Positions 48,791 through 60,825 of a DNA stretch of 64,000 nucleotides are shown here, one piece after another. This DNA is from Castanopsis chinensis (taxonomy: Eukaryota > Streptophyta > Magnoliopsida > Fagales > Fagaceae): assembly GCA_032878915.1 (NCBI GenBank), contig JAVQMG010000087.1, positions 9,098,001 to 9,162,000 of the forward strand, read 5' to 3'. The position numbers and the translations under genes were made by a program. A model generated the notes under the pieces. It worked only from the letters and a program-made list of their open reading frames with translations, made no database searches and was not told where the DNA came from. Numbering within the stretch: position 1 is the first letter of the stretch; each line of letters opens with the position of its first letter.

Positions 48791-48882
48791 ACGTCATGGC
48801 CAACCCTTTTTTTTTTTTTTTTGGATAGGGGGGCCCACCTTCAAGAGAGGAATAGGAACGTCATGGCATGCGTCAGTAGGCC
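48791..48882 (+). promoter_or_regulatory. gamma3 upstream motif pair (ACGTCATGGC)
   Basis: Copies at 48791 (followed by CAACCC) and 48858 (followed by ATGCGTCAG) match the second and third copies before gamma2. The first gamma2 copy is absent here. Confidence 0.45.
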
Positions 48883-49106
48883 ATGCATGCACATACTAGC
48901 CGAACAATTCTACTTCAACGTCAATTATAGTCAAACTCCCTATAAAAACAAAATTAAAATACACACTACAGCAAGTCTATGAAAACTTATATATAAGAGA
49001 CTACACCAAGAAAAGAACCATTATGTTTTTTGATAAAACATAATTTGCAACGCTGTTACTCTGTTACACCTTCTCTTACAGACTACCCTTCAATTTTCCA
49101 CAACAA

Positions 49107-50937
49107 ATGGAGGAAACAAACATGACTCCTGGGACAAAGAGGTAATTTGATCTTCAAACATTAATGTTTTTAGTTGACACATAAAGCTGAGATCTATTGA
49201 GATATCCTTAATATGCACCTTTTTTTTTTAATTTTTTGATTTTTAATTTCAATCTTCCCCCTAGGATTGCAGTTGTAACAGGAGCCAATAAAGGGATCGG
49301 ATATGGGATATGTCAACAATTAGCTTCAAATGGAGTCAAGGTGGTATTAACTGCTCGAGATGTGAAGAGGGGCAATGAAGCTGTTGATAAACTCAAGACT
49401 GCTGGATACTCTGATGTGGTCTTCCATCAACTAGACGTGACAGACCCAGTTAGCATTTCCTCTTTGGTTGATTTCATCAAAACCCAATTTGGGAAGCTTG
49501 ACATATTGGTGATGCAACTTATACATATTCTGAGAGATTCCCAGTGTTTATTTTGATAGTGAAGATTGTTTTTTTCTTCATATGCTATATATATATATAG
49601 CATAGCTATTCTCATCCTCATTGGACTATTTGGATTTATTCTCTTCTAATAGTCCAATGAGGATGAGAATAGCTATGCTAGGAACCTCTTACAGTCAGTT
49701 TATAGTGTTTAACAAAGATGAATCAAATAGTCCTCTGTCTTTCTTTTACGACCTTTTTCTTCAGTAGATGAACATATATTACTCGTTCGGAAAAAGAAAA
49801 ATATATACCATATATTAATCTAGGAAATCTTGCTCTGTTCCCCAGTTTCGATGGCTTTAAGATTGATATAACTTCAAAATTGTAGGTAAACAATGCAGGG
49901 ATTATTGGAGCCATAGTCGATAAGGAATTATGGAACCTTAGTTTGGATGAAGTAAGTCTCTTAATGCTATGTAATCATTATTTGTGTCAATTAGAGAGCA
50001 TCATCCTGAAGTTGTATATACTTAAGCAATAAATTTTTTTCCCCTCCCCACTCCCTCAATTTTCACAAAATAAAAACAAAATAGAAATAAAATGTTTTAA
50101 ACATGAGTGCAACATCGCTTACCTCCATATGATTATACAGTTTTTAGGTCCAAATGCCAAACCTATGAAGGAACTTATAAAGCAGACTAATCAAACTACG
50201 GAGAATTGTTTGAGAACAAACTATTATGGGACCAAGCAAGTGAGCAAAGAACTTATTCCGCTTCTTCAATTATCCAATTCAGCAAGAATAGTAAATGTCT
50301 CCTCCACTGCGGGGCAGCTAAAGGTAAATTATTATTAATCCAAAAGTAGTTAGGTCATAGATGCTAGAAATGAAAAAGGTACAACTCACAATCATAGGGT
50401 TAATGATCACTTTGGAAAATTCATAAGTCACAACAGTTGGAATTTTCTTGGTCATTTCTAAAAATATGAAGTGTGAATTAGTTGCAGGACATGGCATGTT
50501 GAGATTTGTGCTTTGACCATATATGAGCTTATATATTCAATTGTGTGTTTGTATGTCAGTTTGTTTCAAATGAAAATGCAAGGAAGAAGTTTGAAGGTGT
50601 AGGTGGTCTCACAGAAGAGAAAGTGGACGAGGTGGTTGAAGGGTTCTTAGAAGATGTGAAGGAGAATTCCATAGAAGTCAAAGGCTGGCCTATCAATTTT
50701 TCAGCTTTAGTTGTTTCCAAGGCAGCTCTGAATGCTTACACGAGGGTTCTAGCTAAGAAGCATCCCAATATTGCTATTAACTCAGTTTGTCCTGGCTATA
50801 CGAAAACGGATTGGACCGATAACAGTGGGGTTTCCACTGTTGCAGAAGCTGCAAAAGGTCCTGTGATGCTTGCTTTGATGCCTGAAGGTGGTCCTTCCGG
50901 CCTCTTCTTTCGTCAAACAGAAGTGTCAACCTTTTGA
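49107..50937 (+). CDS. SDR copy gamma3, full-length frame with catalytic Tyr replaced by Leu
   Basis: Exons are 49107-49141, 49265-49508, 49886-49951, 50141-50323 and 50560-50937 (906 nt, 301 residues), with all splice sites intact. It has the same start as gamma2 (MEETNMTPGTKR), the NADP(H) loop TGANKGIG, NNAG, NYYG, VSS and a normal C-terminus. The active-site motif reads SALVVSK instead of SAYVVSK: codon 226 (50707-50709) is TTA where gamma2 has TAT, two adjacent base changes. Tyr is the catalytic acid/base in classical SDRs, so reductase activity should be lost while folding and cofactor binding may remain. Other differences from gamma2 include TYQ to TNQ, KALIP to KELIP and DLNDNTG to DWTDNSG. 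It is either a young pseudogene with an open frame or a pseudoenzyme. An AATAAA lies at about 51124. Confidence 0.9.
49598..49680. repeat. Perfect 32-bp inverted repeat in gamma3 intron 2
   Basis: Arms at 49598-49629 and 49649-49680 are exact reverse complements around a 19-nt loop. gamma2 has only the right-hand arm (about 19167-19198), so unit 3 gained an inverted copy of about 50 bp next to the original. Confidence 0.92.
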
Positions 50938-53900
50938 CTCGAAAATACTATGCAATAGCAACAATTAATCAATACAATATGTTACGTTTGTGTAATAATG
51001 TGTGCGTGGCAGGCAGACAAAGATCAATAATGTTAAAAATGTTGCTCTTCTTTTTTATTTCTTTTTTTGGTGGTTACATGTATGTAAGCTACAATCTATG
51101 TACTTTCTTTTGAACTTATTCTCAATAAAATAAAATTCTCACAAAACATGAATATTCCCGTGGAGTTTGTCTTTGTAGGAGGCAAAAATTTGTCAAGCCA
51201 ATTATAAAATGCCACATCAAAAATTTAGTGATAAATTTCAAATTAAAATGTTTTTAAATTAATTAAGTCAAATAATGACATGTGTCATCCAAATTGACAT
51301 CACATTGGCATATTAAAATTTGCCACTTGTCATTGGACCCACAAGATAAAGATAAATTTCTTATTCAATATTGATGGATAATTATCTTTATTAAAATAAA
51401 TAAAATAAAATAAAGATAAATTTTCTATTCAAAATTGATGGATAATTATCTTTATTTAAAATAAATAAACAAAATAGAGATAATTATTTATCTTTATTGA
51501 TTATTATCTTTATCAAAATAGATAAATAGAGATAATTATCCCTTAGCAAAATTTGGCCCAATCAAATGTCTACTACTGTAACACTCCGACCCAATTTTAT
51601 AGTTAACCTATGTGTTCATGTTGTTAATTATTATTTGAGTCACTTACTTTCTAAAATTAATATAAGAGTATTTAATAAGCATATTATTTTATAATACCTT
51701 TGAATAAGAATTGTAAAGATTATAAATAATTTGATGGCTAATTGTATTGTGAATATATACTAAGTATGTACAAAACTATATTAAGTGGTTAAGTTATTAG
51801 ATATACATAGTTGTTGGAGTTTAATTAAGTATATAGAGGTAAAGGTTTATATGCAAAGTTATTTTATTATTTGGACCTTTTTACAATATAGAACTATGGG
51901 AGGGTGAAAAGTATAAATACTAAAAGTTGAACAGGTGAGTTATCCTTTCTTTCCTTAGCAATACAAGTGAATCACCCAAGATATTTTTTCTTGACTTCTT
52001 GGCTGCACCAGAAACTCCTTTGGTCCTCTTGCTTTGCTTCTTTGTTTTTTTCCTTCTTTGTTCTTATTGGCTGCACATTTATCTCTTCTTTGACTTTCTC
52101 AAAGAAAGAAGACTGAAGGAGCTCTCCCTCTCTATTCCCACGGGTCCAATTAAATCAGAAAATTCTCACCTCTTTTTTCTCCCTTTTCTCTTAAGGAAAG
52201 AGCTAGAAGCTCTCTTAAGTCCACGGCTTCACACACCAAAGAAAAATAAGTGTCCATCTTATCTCTTCTTTGACTCTCTCAAATCAACTACAACAATCAA
52301 GAACTCTCTCCCTCTTTAATACCCACGGTCCAACATCAAAAGAAAGAACAACTCTCAATTCTCCTATCCCTCTCACACCAACGGGTCCAGCAGCAACAAG
52401 AGATTTTTTTTCAACTCTTCTCAAGCTTTTGTTCCCAGTTTTAAGCTAGAGTTATACTAGCTCAATCACTCCAAGAACCATGCTTAGGTTAAGGGGAAAA
52501 TCTAACTCTTTTAGTCTATTGTTCATTTTAAACTTGAGTGATGGTTATATGATTTTGTATATGGGTAGTTGATTTAGGAATTGAAGCTTGTTAAGAGTTA
52601 GTTGATGAACTTGTTAAGAATTGTACTCACTGGTTAACCTGTTTGGTTATTATAAATTCTGTATTTTTATAGGACAGCTATGAGTAAAAGGTTTATTGAA
52701 GATTATTATATAATATTTCTAGTATGTGTGTACCAAATTTCATATGAAAATGCCATCATTTGATAATTGTTTGTGAATTTACAAGAAAATGCTGCAAAGC
52801 TGTCACTGTGACAGATTCTGTGTTTACGCATGATAAATTGGGTATTAAATTGTATATAGTGAATTTGGATGCTAGGGATAATTCATATGAAATCTAAGAC
52901 ACATATGGTTATAATGGAAGTGGTCTCACAATATTCGGATCAATATAAAAATAATGGTGTAATTTTTTAAGTTGCATGAAATTCTGTCAGGACAGTTTTG
53001 AGTATGCTGTATTGTATAATTTTTATTAAATTGTGGTTTTATTCTTTGAATCTGAAATTGATATGATATTTATTAGACATCCAGAGGAGTTGCTCTATAA
53101 AATTGCATGAGAATTGGATGTGTTTAGATAGCCCATTTGTGTTTTAAAAATGAGGCATATGTTGCTGGAATAAAACAGTGAGCAGTCAGGGATATGCCTA
53201 ACTTTGAGGATTTAATTATTAAGTTAGAGTGAATGATTTGAGCTATAATTTATTATGCTCATCATTTAGCATTCTAGATCATAGATAAATTTTGTGTAAC
53301 TTGGTTCAGGGTTTGGTACTCAAAGGAGAGGTTCTAAACCATCTGATTATTATTTTTATGAAGCTGTCTTATTCAATGGGTTGTATATTGCCATGTGAGT
53401 GTATATGGTTACATGACCATGCTTAAAGGATTTTATGTTTATGCATGCTTTATTGCCCTAATCTCAAAGAACCTTTTGAAATGAAATTGGCTCTTCTAGA
53501 GATATGAGATTAATGTGAGAATGTTGGTTTCTCTACGATTTAGTACATCATGTTGTTTGATGAATGTATATTGTGTTTTTGGGAACCTTGTTGAGGTGGG
53601 ATTAGGATTTTCTTGATTTTAAGAGATAGCCTTTGAGATGAATGTGTAAGTTTATTATAAGGAGTAATTGATAGTAATAAGCTTTGACATTTGGTTTAGG
53701 TGTTACCAGTACCCAAGTCTAAGCTTCTTCGACTATAGGCTCTCGGTTCCTCTGCTTTTAAGTAAGGGATAAGTTATATGAGCATTTGATAAGTCATGAG
53801 GTTATTTTAAAGTATATTATGCATTAAAAGGCTTTTGATTAGAGATATGACATATAATCATGTTTTAGACAAAGATATGTTCGTGAGCTTTCAAAACCTT

Positions 53901-54070
53901 ATGTATATGATTTAAGCATATTGATGCTATTACTAATTCCACGAACATGATGTTTAAAAAAAAAAAGAATGGAAATGCTATTATTATGAAATGTATGCAA
54001 ACTATGAATTTCAGTATGATATATAAGTACGAAATGTTTTTGGGTTATGTCCTCTAGTAATCTGAACTTG

Positions 54071-54230
54071 ATTAAAGTATGCATTGAGGATGGCGGTTTG
54101 TTCGTGCTCAATTAAAGTATGTATTGAGGATGGCGGTTCGTTCGCGCTTAATTAAAGTATGTATTAAGGATGGCGGTTCGTCCACACTCAATTAAAGTAT
54201 GTATTGAGGATGGCGGTGCACTCGCGCTCA
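54071..54230 (+). repeat. Four tandem copies of a 40-bp repeat
   Basis: The unit ATTAAAGTATGTATTGAGGA plus TGGCGGTTCGTTCGCGCTCA occurs four times at an exact 40-bp period, inside the large LTR-like insertion. Copies differ by a few bases each. Confidence 0.95.
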
Positions 54231-54671
54231 TAAGTACAGACTTATCAGATATGAACTAACTAATATGCTATGAATAGCTATATTATTTTAATGATCATGA
54301 GAGAATGATTTTGTTTAAATGCAATATGAAAAGTTAAAAGCTCTCATGAAAAGAAGTTTCTGATGAAAAGAAAAGTTGTTCTTTAAAGATAAAAGTTTCT
54401 GAAATTTTTGTTGTGTTTTAAAGATAAAGAATTTGATGAAAATGTTTTAGTGTTCTTTAAAAATAAAGCTTTTGATAAAGGTATAAGTTTATGTTAAAAA
54501 GTTATCAGAAATCTGTTTTTTAAGAAATGTTAAGTTTTATGACTATGAAAGTTATAATATTTTATGAGAAGAAGTTTTATAAAGAAAAGTCTTCTTATTT
54601 GTTAAAATGTTTCTAGTTCAAGAAAAAGTTACCAATTATTATTTAAGTTAAAATGATTATTTTGTAACAAG

Positions 54672-54710
<39 letters not shown>

Positions 54711-54724
54711 GTATGTATGTATGT
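54672..54724. repeat. (CA)n / (TA)n / (GTAT)n microsatellite
   Basis: A compound simple repeat inside the large insertion. Confidence 0.9.
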
Positions 54725-55400
54725 GATTTCTAAACAGTCAATATTATATTTAGTGACTTTGTAAGAAACGAAAGAAATTCAATCCAAAAGGTTTTGGTAA
54801 TATTAATCTGATAAGAAAAAGAAGAACAATTATTTTACTACGAAGAACATATAAGTTATTATTATAAATAGTATAAAATACTATGCATAAAAAGATGTTC
54901 TCCTATCTGATCATTTATAAAATGAAATAATTTAATTTGCATGCATTCTTATTAAATTCTTATATATCTACCCTTACTGAGCTGTGCAGCTCACCTCTTC
55001 TACCCTTTCAGTCACAGGTTTTATTTTGAAGCAGAGAGAGCCTTTTAGTCGAGTTTTGAAAGGAGTTGATTTTAGTTTTAAAAGCATAGATCCCAAATTA
55101 GCAATTGATGTTTAGCTTTGTAGTATGGTGTATTGTGTACCTTAAAGTTTTAAGAGATGTATTATGTGAAATTTAGAATTTGAGTAATTGGTGGATTATG
55201 TTATTCTTTGAAGTACAATGTAGATGCTCTGAACATCAAGAGGAAAATTATATCAAGAAGTAAAGAAACAAGAAATTAAAGAAAGAGGGAAGTTTTTGTA
55301 AAAGTTAAGTTGATTCTTGTTAATATCAGGTTTAAACATGATATTAGCATGCCGGTTATAGTCACAAATCCGGGTATTGGGTTTGCGTCCTGACAACTAC

Positions 55401-55746
55401 ATCTTTTCAAACATATCAATTCAAAGTTTATCCTCTGGAACCACTATAAATAGAGGACATTTCCTTTCATTTTGAGGGACTAAGTTTTGAAGAAGCCAAA
55501 GCTCTGGAGAAATTCTACCTCAAGAACAAATGAAGAAATTCAAAGGAATTTACTTGAATCATTCTTTCAAGACTTGAAGTTCTATTGGATTTAGCTCAAA
55601 AGCCTCTATAAACTTCAAAAGTTCTAAATCATTGAAGTTCAACAGAGCAATCATCTAAAGCACCAAAGAATTTCAACCAAGAATCTGCGAAGAACTTAAA
55701 GAACATTCGAAGGACTTAAAGAACAACAAATCTCTAACAAGCTCAA
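55401..55746 (+). mobile_element. Second half of the LTR-like fragment, split by the insertion
   Basis: The sequence resumes the LTR-like fragment seen at 51177-51571 and matches unit 2 at about 21118-21475. It then stops abruptly, so about 270 bp present in unit 2 are missing here. Confidence 0.55.
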
Positions 55747-56012
55747 AACATGTATCCAAAAAACAATTAAAAAAAACATGTGTCCCCAATTAGTATTTAT
55801 AATGAGAAAATTTTTAGTGTGCTTTTTTTAGTATTAAATATAAATTAAATAGGGCAAAAATTAGACCCAGTACCTTATGTCCAGTATCTTAAGTTCCCCT
55901 TTTAATACTAAAACACGTGGCTACTTAACTAAACACACTAAACGGAGATAAAATTTTGCACGGACTGAGCAACAGTTTTTTCTGTTTTACGAAGTGAAAC
56001 TCTCTCAACCCC

Positions 56013-56924
56013 TGTAACGCCCCAAAATCATAAGCAATAAAAATCTATTTAATCTGGAAATTTCATAAAAATATTAAATAAAAGAATCCAGCAACCTAAA
56101 AATCTCATCACAAAAGTTAGAGCTCTAATTCACCAAAATTTAAACATACACAACATAATCCTCCAGTGCAATGTTTAATACCATAAAAATAATAATAATA
56201 TCTTCAGTCCCACAAAAATAATTCGTAACTGTAGACTCCTAAGAATCTCTACTTCAATAATCCTTCTAATGTATCTATAAGGGGAAAATAAAAGGGGGGG
56301 GGGGGAGAGGGTGAGATAACTCAATAAGTGAAATTCACTAACATTGGGGAGTAAGAACAACTTTTAAAAAAAAAATAATTCTTACAACAAATTCATAACT
56401 TGCACTACATCAATATTTTATCATCAAATATTTTATATAAAAAATATATATCTTTATATTGTGAGCCATCATAGTATATATGTATCAATACCATCACAAA
56501 CAAAATTTCCTTGGCTTTGCTCGTGGTCAACGTTTACGCCCCGTTGACAGGGTTGTGCTATCCCTTTTTTGGGACTGGAACCTCCTTTTCATCCCCTTTC
56601 TTAAGGATGGTTCCTTTGGAACCTAAAGGTGCATTCCCTTGCTAAGGAGCTTCCTTTTTGGATTCTCAATCGTATACTTCCTTGCTAAGGACTAGTCGCA
56701 GTATGATTGTCCCTTACTAAGGACTAATACAATACTGAGCTTTAATCACGACTTGCCATAAGTTTTCAAAACATATTCAAGATGCTCACAAAAATAATCC
56801 GTTCATAATTCTCAAAAATATAAGGATATATTCATACATACAAATTTAAATAAATTTAGATTGTCCCACAAGTTTTTCATAAAATGAATAATTAATGTGC
56901 ACATCAAGCAATTATAAAATATCC

Positions 56925-56967
<43 letters not shown>

Positions 56968-57553
56968 AACAACATATTCCTTTGATATAAAATAGTTTAA
57001 ATAAATTAACACTGTTTGGAAAAACCCCCAAAATTAGCAAACACCACTTACATCTTAGTTGCAATAATAAAAGGAATCAATCACCCTTGAGTCACAATGA
57101 ATCAATAGAATTAGATCCTAGCAACACCAAAGATAGGTCTATAAATACACAATTTCCTTCTTAAAAATCTATTTTTAAACTTCAACAATTTTATCCTAGA
57201 CAATACTGATATATCCAAAATTTTACATTTATTTACGTAACTCTCCAGTTCACTTTCAGCTTTAATCTAATTGTTCTGTTTCACTTATTTTTACTATCTA
57301 TTAATCAAATAGTAGAAGCCACATTTTATAGTTCTGTCAAACAAATCCTAAAGCCTATGAAGGACCAAATACCTGAGCAATCTCAAAGCCTTAAGACTTC
57401 TAATTGATGTTGGGAATAAACATAGGTATGACTTGGTGGACTTAATTGACACAGCAAGTATTGTCAAAGCTAGCAAATCAATTAAATTGGACGTTGTGAT
57501 GATTTTCAGCAAAAGGATTTAAAACTTTAAATCTTCATCGCAAAAATATCATC

Positions 57554-57592
<39 letters not shown>

Positions 57593-58465
57593 ATATATAT
57601 ATATATATTCAATCTAACATGGGAAGCCACGTACAAGCCTTTATTTATCCATCTAGTTGCCTATTGCCCCTTTAAAGCTACTGGACTAGTTTAAGAAAAT
57701 AATAAAAGGGTGATGGTTGATTCGGTCAATAATGAACGCTGCACCCTTTTCCCTTTAACATGGTGACAACGTCCAAGTCTACTAACCTATTGATTCAATT
57801 TCAAAGCCTATGACATATTGCCCATCCTTATCTAACATAATACAATATAAGAGCCATTTTCTATTAGTATAAAGATACTCTAGGTTCATAACAATTGCTA
57901 GCTATGACTATTCAAACTTCTTAAATTTTGAGCAAGACAACCATACCTGGAATTCTGATGCACAGCCGTAGAGGAGAAAAGGAAAAGAGCTCAATTGTGT
58001 GTTGCGGCTGAAAAGAAAAAGAACTTCTTATGTGCAAACCCGTGTAACTTAAAAGGGTAAAAGGCTAGGGTTGTCAAGGACCATATTTTTACTTATGCCA
58101 CCTTACTTGGGCTTCATATCCCATAGCATTTATCTTATTTTTAATGTCTTAGGCCCAAATCAATTAAATCCATTTAATTGTGGGCCTTCTTTTTTTTTTA
58201 ATTTACGTATAAGAATTAAATTGATATCAAAATTATGGGGTGTTACATCGGATTGTAGTAACCCAAAAGGGGGTCTTGCATTTCATGGAATCCTACATTA
58301 CCTAGGGAAGCACATGGGAATGTGCTTGAAAGGAAAGCCCTCCCTTATTGTGTGTAAGGCCTTTTCCCCAGCACAACCTGGGAAAGAACAAAACCTTGAG
58401 GGACTAAGAGAGCCTTTAGGCCGGCCAAAGAGGACAATATCATGCACATGAGGGTGAGGCATGAT
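56013..58465 (-). mobile_element. Composite insertion with a minus-strand LTR-like element
   Basis: Unit 2 has the empty site CTCTCAACCCCTCC (about 22193). Here AACCCC lies on both sides (56007-56012 and 58466-58471). The first 2235 bp (56013-58247) start TGTAACGCCCCAAAATCATA and end TTATGGGGTGTTACA, inverted matching ends typical of some Gypsy LTRs; it reads as a solo LTR in minus orientation. The last 218 bp (58248-58465) are a different sequence with GGCCGGCCAAAGAGGACAAT, so the insertion is probably two nested pieces. Confidence 0.5.
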
Positions 58466-58473
58466 AACCCCCC

Positions 58474-58729
58474 TTTTCTATCTCGGCTAGAAATCAAGCA
58501 CCCATTACCTTTTGAAGAGAAATCAAACAATTTTGATAGACTTGCTTTGATAGGAGTGGTGTTAGGCTTGGAATTCAAATTTGAGGTGGAACTCTAAGGC
58601 TTTTTCTATCTCAGCTAGAAATCAAGCACCCATACCCTTTTGAAGAGAAATCAAACAATTTTGATAGACTTGCTTTGATAGGAGCGGTGTTGGGCTTGGA
58701 ATTCGAATTTGAGGTGGAACTCTAAGGCT
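58474..58729. repeat. Tandem duplication, two 128-bp copies
   Basis: The block from CTATCTCGGCTAGAAATCAA to ACTCTAAGGC is present twice at a 128-bp period. Unit 2 has one copy (about 22206-22330). Confidence 0.88.
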
Positions 58730-59569
58730 TTAGAAATTGGAAGGTGGGAGACAAGATCGGCAATTTCTCATACTCGAATCTAGGCCCTTTGATCCATAAC
58801 AATGGATTTTCTCCATTATACAAAAATTTTGGGTGGATATGCAAATACACAAGTTCTGGGTTTGAAGATTAATTAGAGTTTTAGGTTCAATTTTTTAGGT
58901 TAGATGAGAGAATATGTCAAGAATTACTGATTTAGCGTTGTACTTGATAAATTAATGGTGGTAAATGGAGCTTATGCAAACCCACTTTAGTAATTTATCC
59001 AATTTAGGGTTGATTTTTTTTTCCTACAACTTCAACCGGTTGGAGAGAGGGTGTCAAGATTTGTTGCCCGTGGTTTTTGTTGACACATTCCAAACTATGG
59101 CCGCAATGTTCTGTCAATGTGTTTTCAATTGGAAGATTGAGCCATTAGATCTCTTTCTAAAGGTATATTTTTTAAGACTAATGTCCACTTAATCTCTTTC
59201 CAAAGATATATTCTTATAAGCCAAGCAATTGGGTGCATGACAAGTTCCACAATTGCTGATGGATATGACAAGTTCCACAATTTGTTATAATTGAAGGTGG
59301 TCACTGACAGCTGTTCAAAAGGGTATGGGTGCTTGATTTCTAGTAAAAAGAGAGGAATCGATTGGGAGAGTTTTGTTCTTGAGTTCAATTGAAGAGAAAG
59401 ATAATGAGTTGTTGGATTTCCTTTGTCCATGTAAAATTTTAACTCCGTTTAGTGTCTTTGGCTAAGTGCCACATGTTCCACGTGTCTTAATATTAAAAGG
59501 GGAATATAAGGTACTGTACTGAAAGTACTGTATCTAAGTTTTGCCCTATTAAATACTATCTATTTTGAC

Positions 59570-60398
59570 TTTCTATATATATAGTTTTAATATAGTTTTT
59601 TTTTTTGTAATGTAAAATTGCTAATTAAGTTTTTGTATTTTGGTTTAATTTACGTTTCTTTCACAAGTTATTAGGAAAATTTTTTTAAATAATTATTCAG
59701 CACACTCATAACAATTATTTTTGGTGAATTAGTTTATTGTTTCAATTAAGTTGGATTTCTATTGGCTTAATATTTTGGGGATCTAATTATAAGTAGGGAA
59801 AAAAAATGCAAAATCCATCAATACTTTTTTCTTTAAAAAAATTATCATTTTAAAATTGTGAGACATTTTTACACAATTTCGAAGACTTTTTACTTATGCA
59901 ATAAGGGGCCTTGAGACCATTTAATTTATTTTGGGACAAGTGAGGCCTTAGGCCTTAGCCTAGAGTATATCTTGTACCGACTGCATGCAATGGGTTTCTC
60001 ACAACATGTAACCCCCCCACCAATACATGAGCTCATGTGTTGTTTAGAACTCATGTAGGATTTCCTATTTTTAAACAAGGCATCTGTTGGAATGTAGGGA
60101 ATAAATCTGATCTGAGTTTTTGGGAGAGCAAAATTTTATAATCACCGATGCAATTGCTCTTTAGATTATCATTCTATATTTCTATTGTCTTTTTTTTTTT
60201 TTTGTTAATACAAGATAGAATTTCTACTTTAGCCTAATCTAAGTGTATGTGTGTATGAAGCTCTCTCCTAGAGACTTGAATCTCGGCCCTTGTCTCCCAC
60301 ACTTCACAGGCATTTATACTTGTAAGTGACCACCGCACAAAAGGGAGCGGTGGTTATATTTCTATTGTCTTATTTTCCCTAAAAGAAGGTATGTAACA

Positions 60399-60481
<83 letters not shown>

Positions 60482-60525
60482 ATATCTAAAGTCTAATTAT
60501 AAATTAACGACTTGAGATAAAAAAA
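59570..60525. other. Spacer before alpha3, no gene seen
   Basis: Counterpart of 22721-23640 in unit 2, with the (TC)n(TA)n tract at 60401-60479. It runs directly into the alpha promoter region without the Mutator-like element. Confidence 0.6.
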
Positions 60526-60560
60526 GAAAAAGAAAGCCTCAAACTCGAAGGTTGGTATGG

Positions 60561-60677
60561 ATGTCATAGCTTACGCAGGCATAGACCTCCCACCCTCAAA
60601 AAAAAAAAAAAAAAAGTGCTTTCGTATAGGCATAGAGCCATGCACCGAGACAGAAGACGTCATGGATAACGTAGAGA
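60561..60677 (+). promoter_or_regulatory. alpha3 upstream motif pair
   Basis: ATGTCATAGCTTACGCA (60561) and GACGTCATGGATAACGTA (about 60656) are the same two motif variants as before alpha2, so the promoter of this dead gene is still preserved. Confidence 0.45.
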
Positions 60678-60825
60678 ACCCATATACAACTAAGTATATA
60701 ATTATATATAACCATTGACCAATGTCGACTTTAAACCATACAATTCAACCTTCAAAGCCATAAAAATATGAGTATCATTATTACCTTACGACATCGCTCG
60801 TATACATACTCTACACTCATCACTA

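Larger units (their letters stand above)
51577..55395 (+). mobile_element. 3.8-kb insertion with TG...CA ends, probably a large solo LTR
   Basis: It starts TGTAACACTCCGACC and ends GCGTCCTGACA, flanked by the 5-bp duplication ACTAC (51572-51576 and 55396-55400). Unit 2 has the uninterrupted site near 21115. There is no gag/pol frame and I saw no repeated terminal block. The phrase CTTACTGAGCTGTGCAGCTC at about 54974 resembles the end part of long LTRs of Gypsy/Tekay-type elements, which suggests a single large LTR. Family assignment is from memory of such LTRs. Confidence 0.7.
55851..59547. mobile_element. Long-TIR fold-back type element with internal insertion
   Basis: The left end AGGGCAAAAATTAGACCC and right end TAAGTTTTGCCCT are inverted copies. 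The similarity extends well over 100 bp inward, including the AAATCAAGCACCCATACC phrase and its complement near 59320. ATTAAAT flanks both sides (55844-55850 and 59548-59554). A composite insertion occupies 56013-58465 and a 128-bp tandem duplication lies at 58474-58729. Unit 2 keeps only the left part. No transposase is seen; the interior frame with VGDKIG is not recognised. Confidence 0.65.

Noticed and set aside
51999..52319. 106-residue frame starting MAAPETPLVLLLCFF
   Set aside because: The start looks like a signal peptide, but the frame lies inside the large LTR-like insertion in CT-rich leader sequence with repeated CTCCCTCT blocks. No domain is visible.
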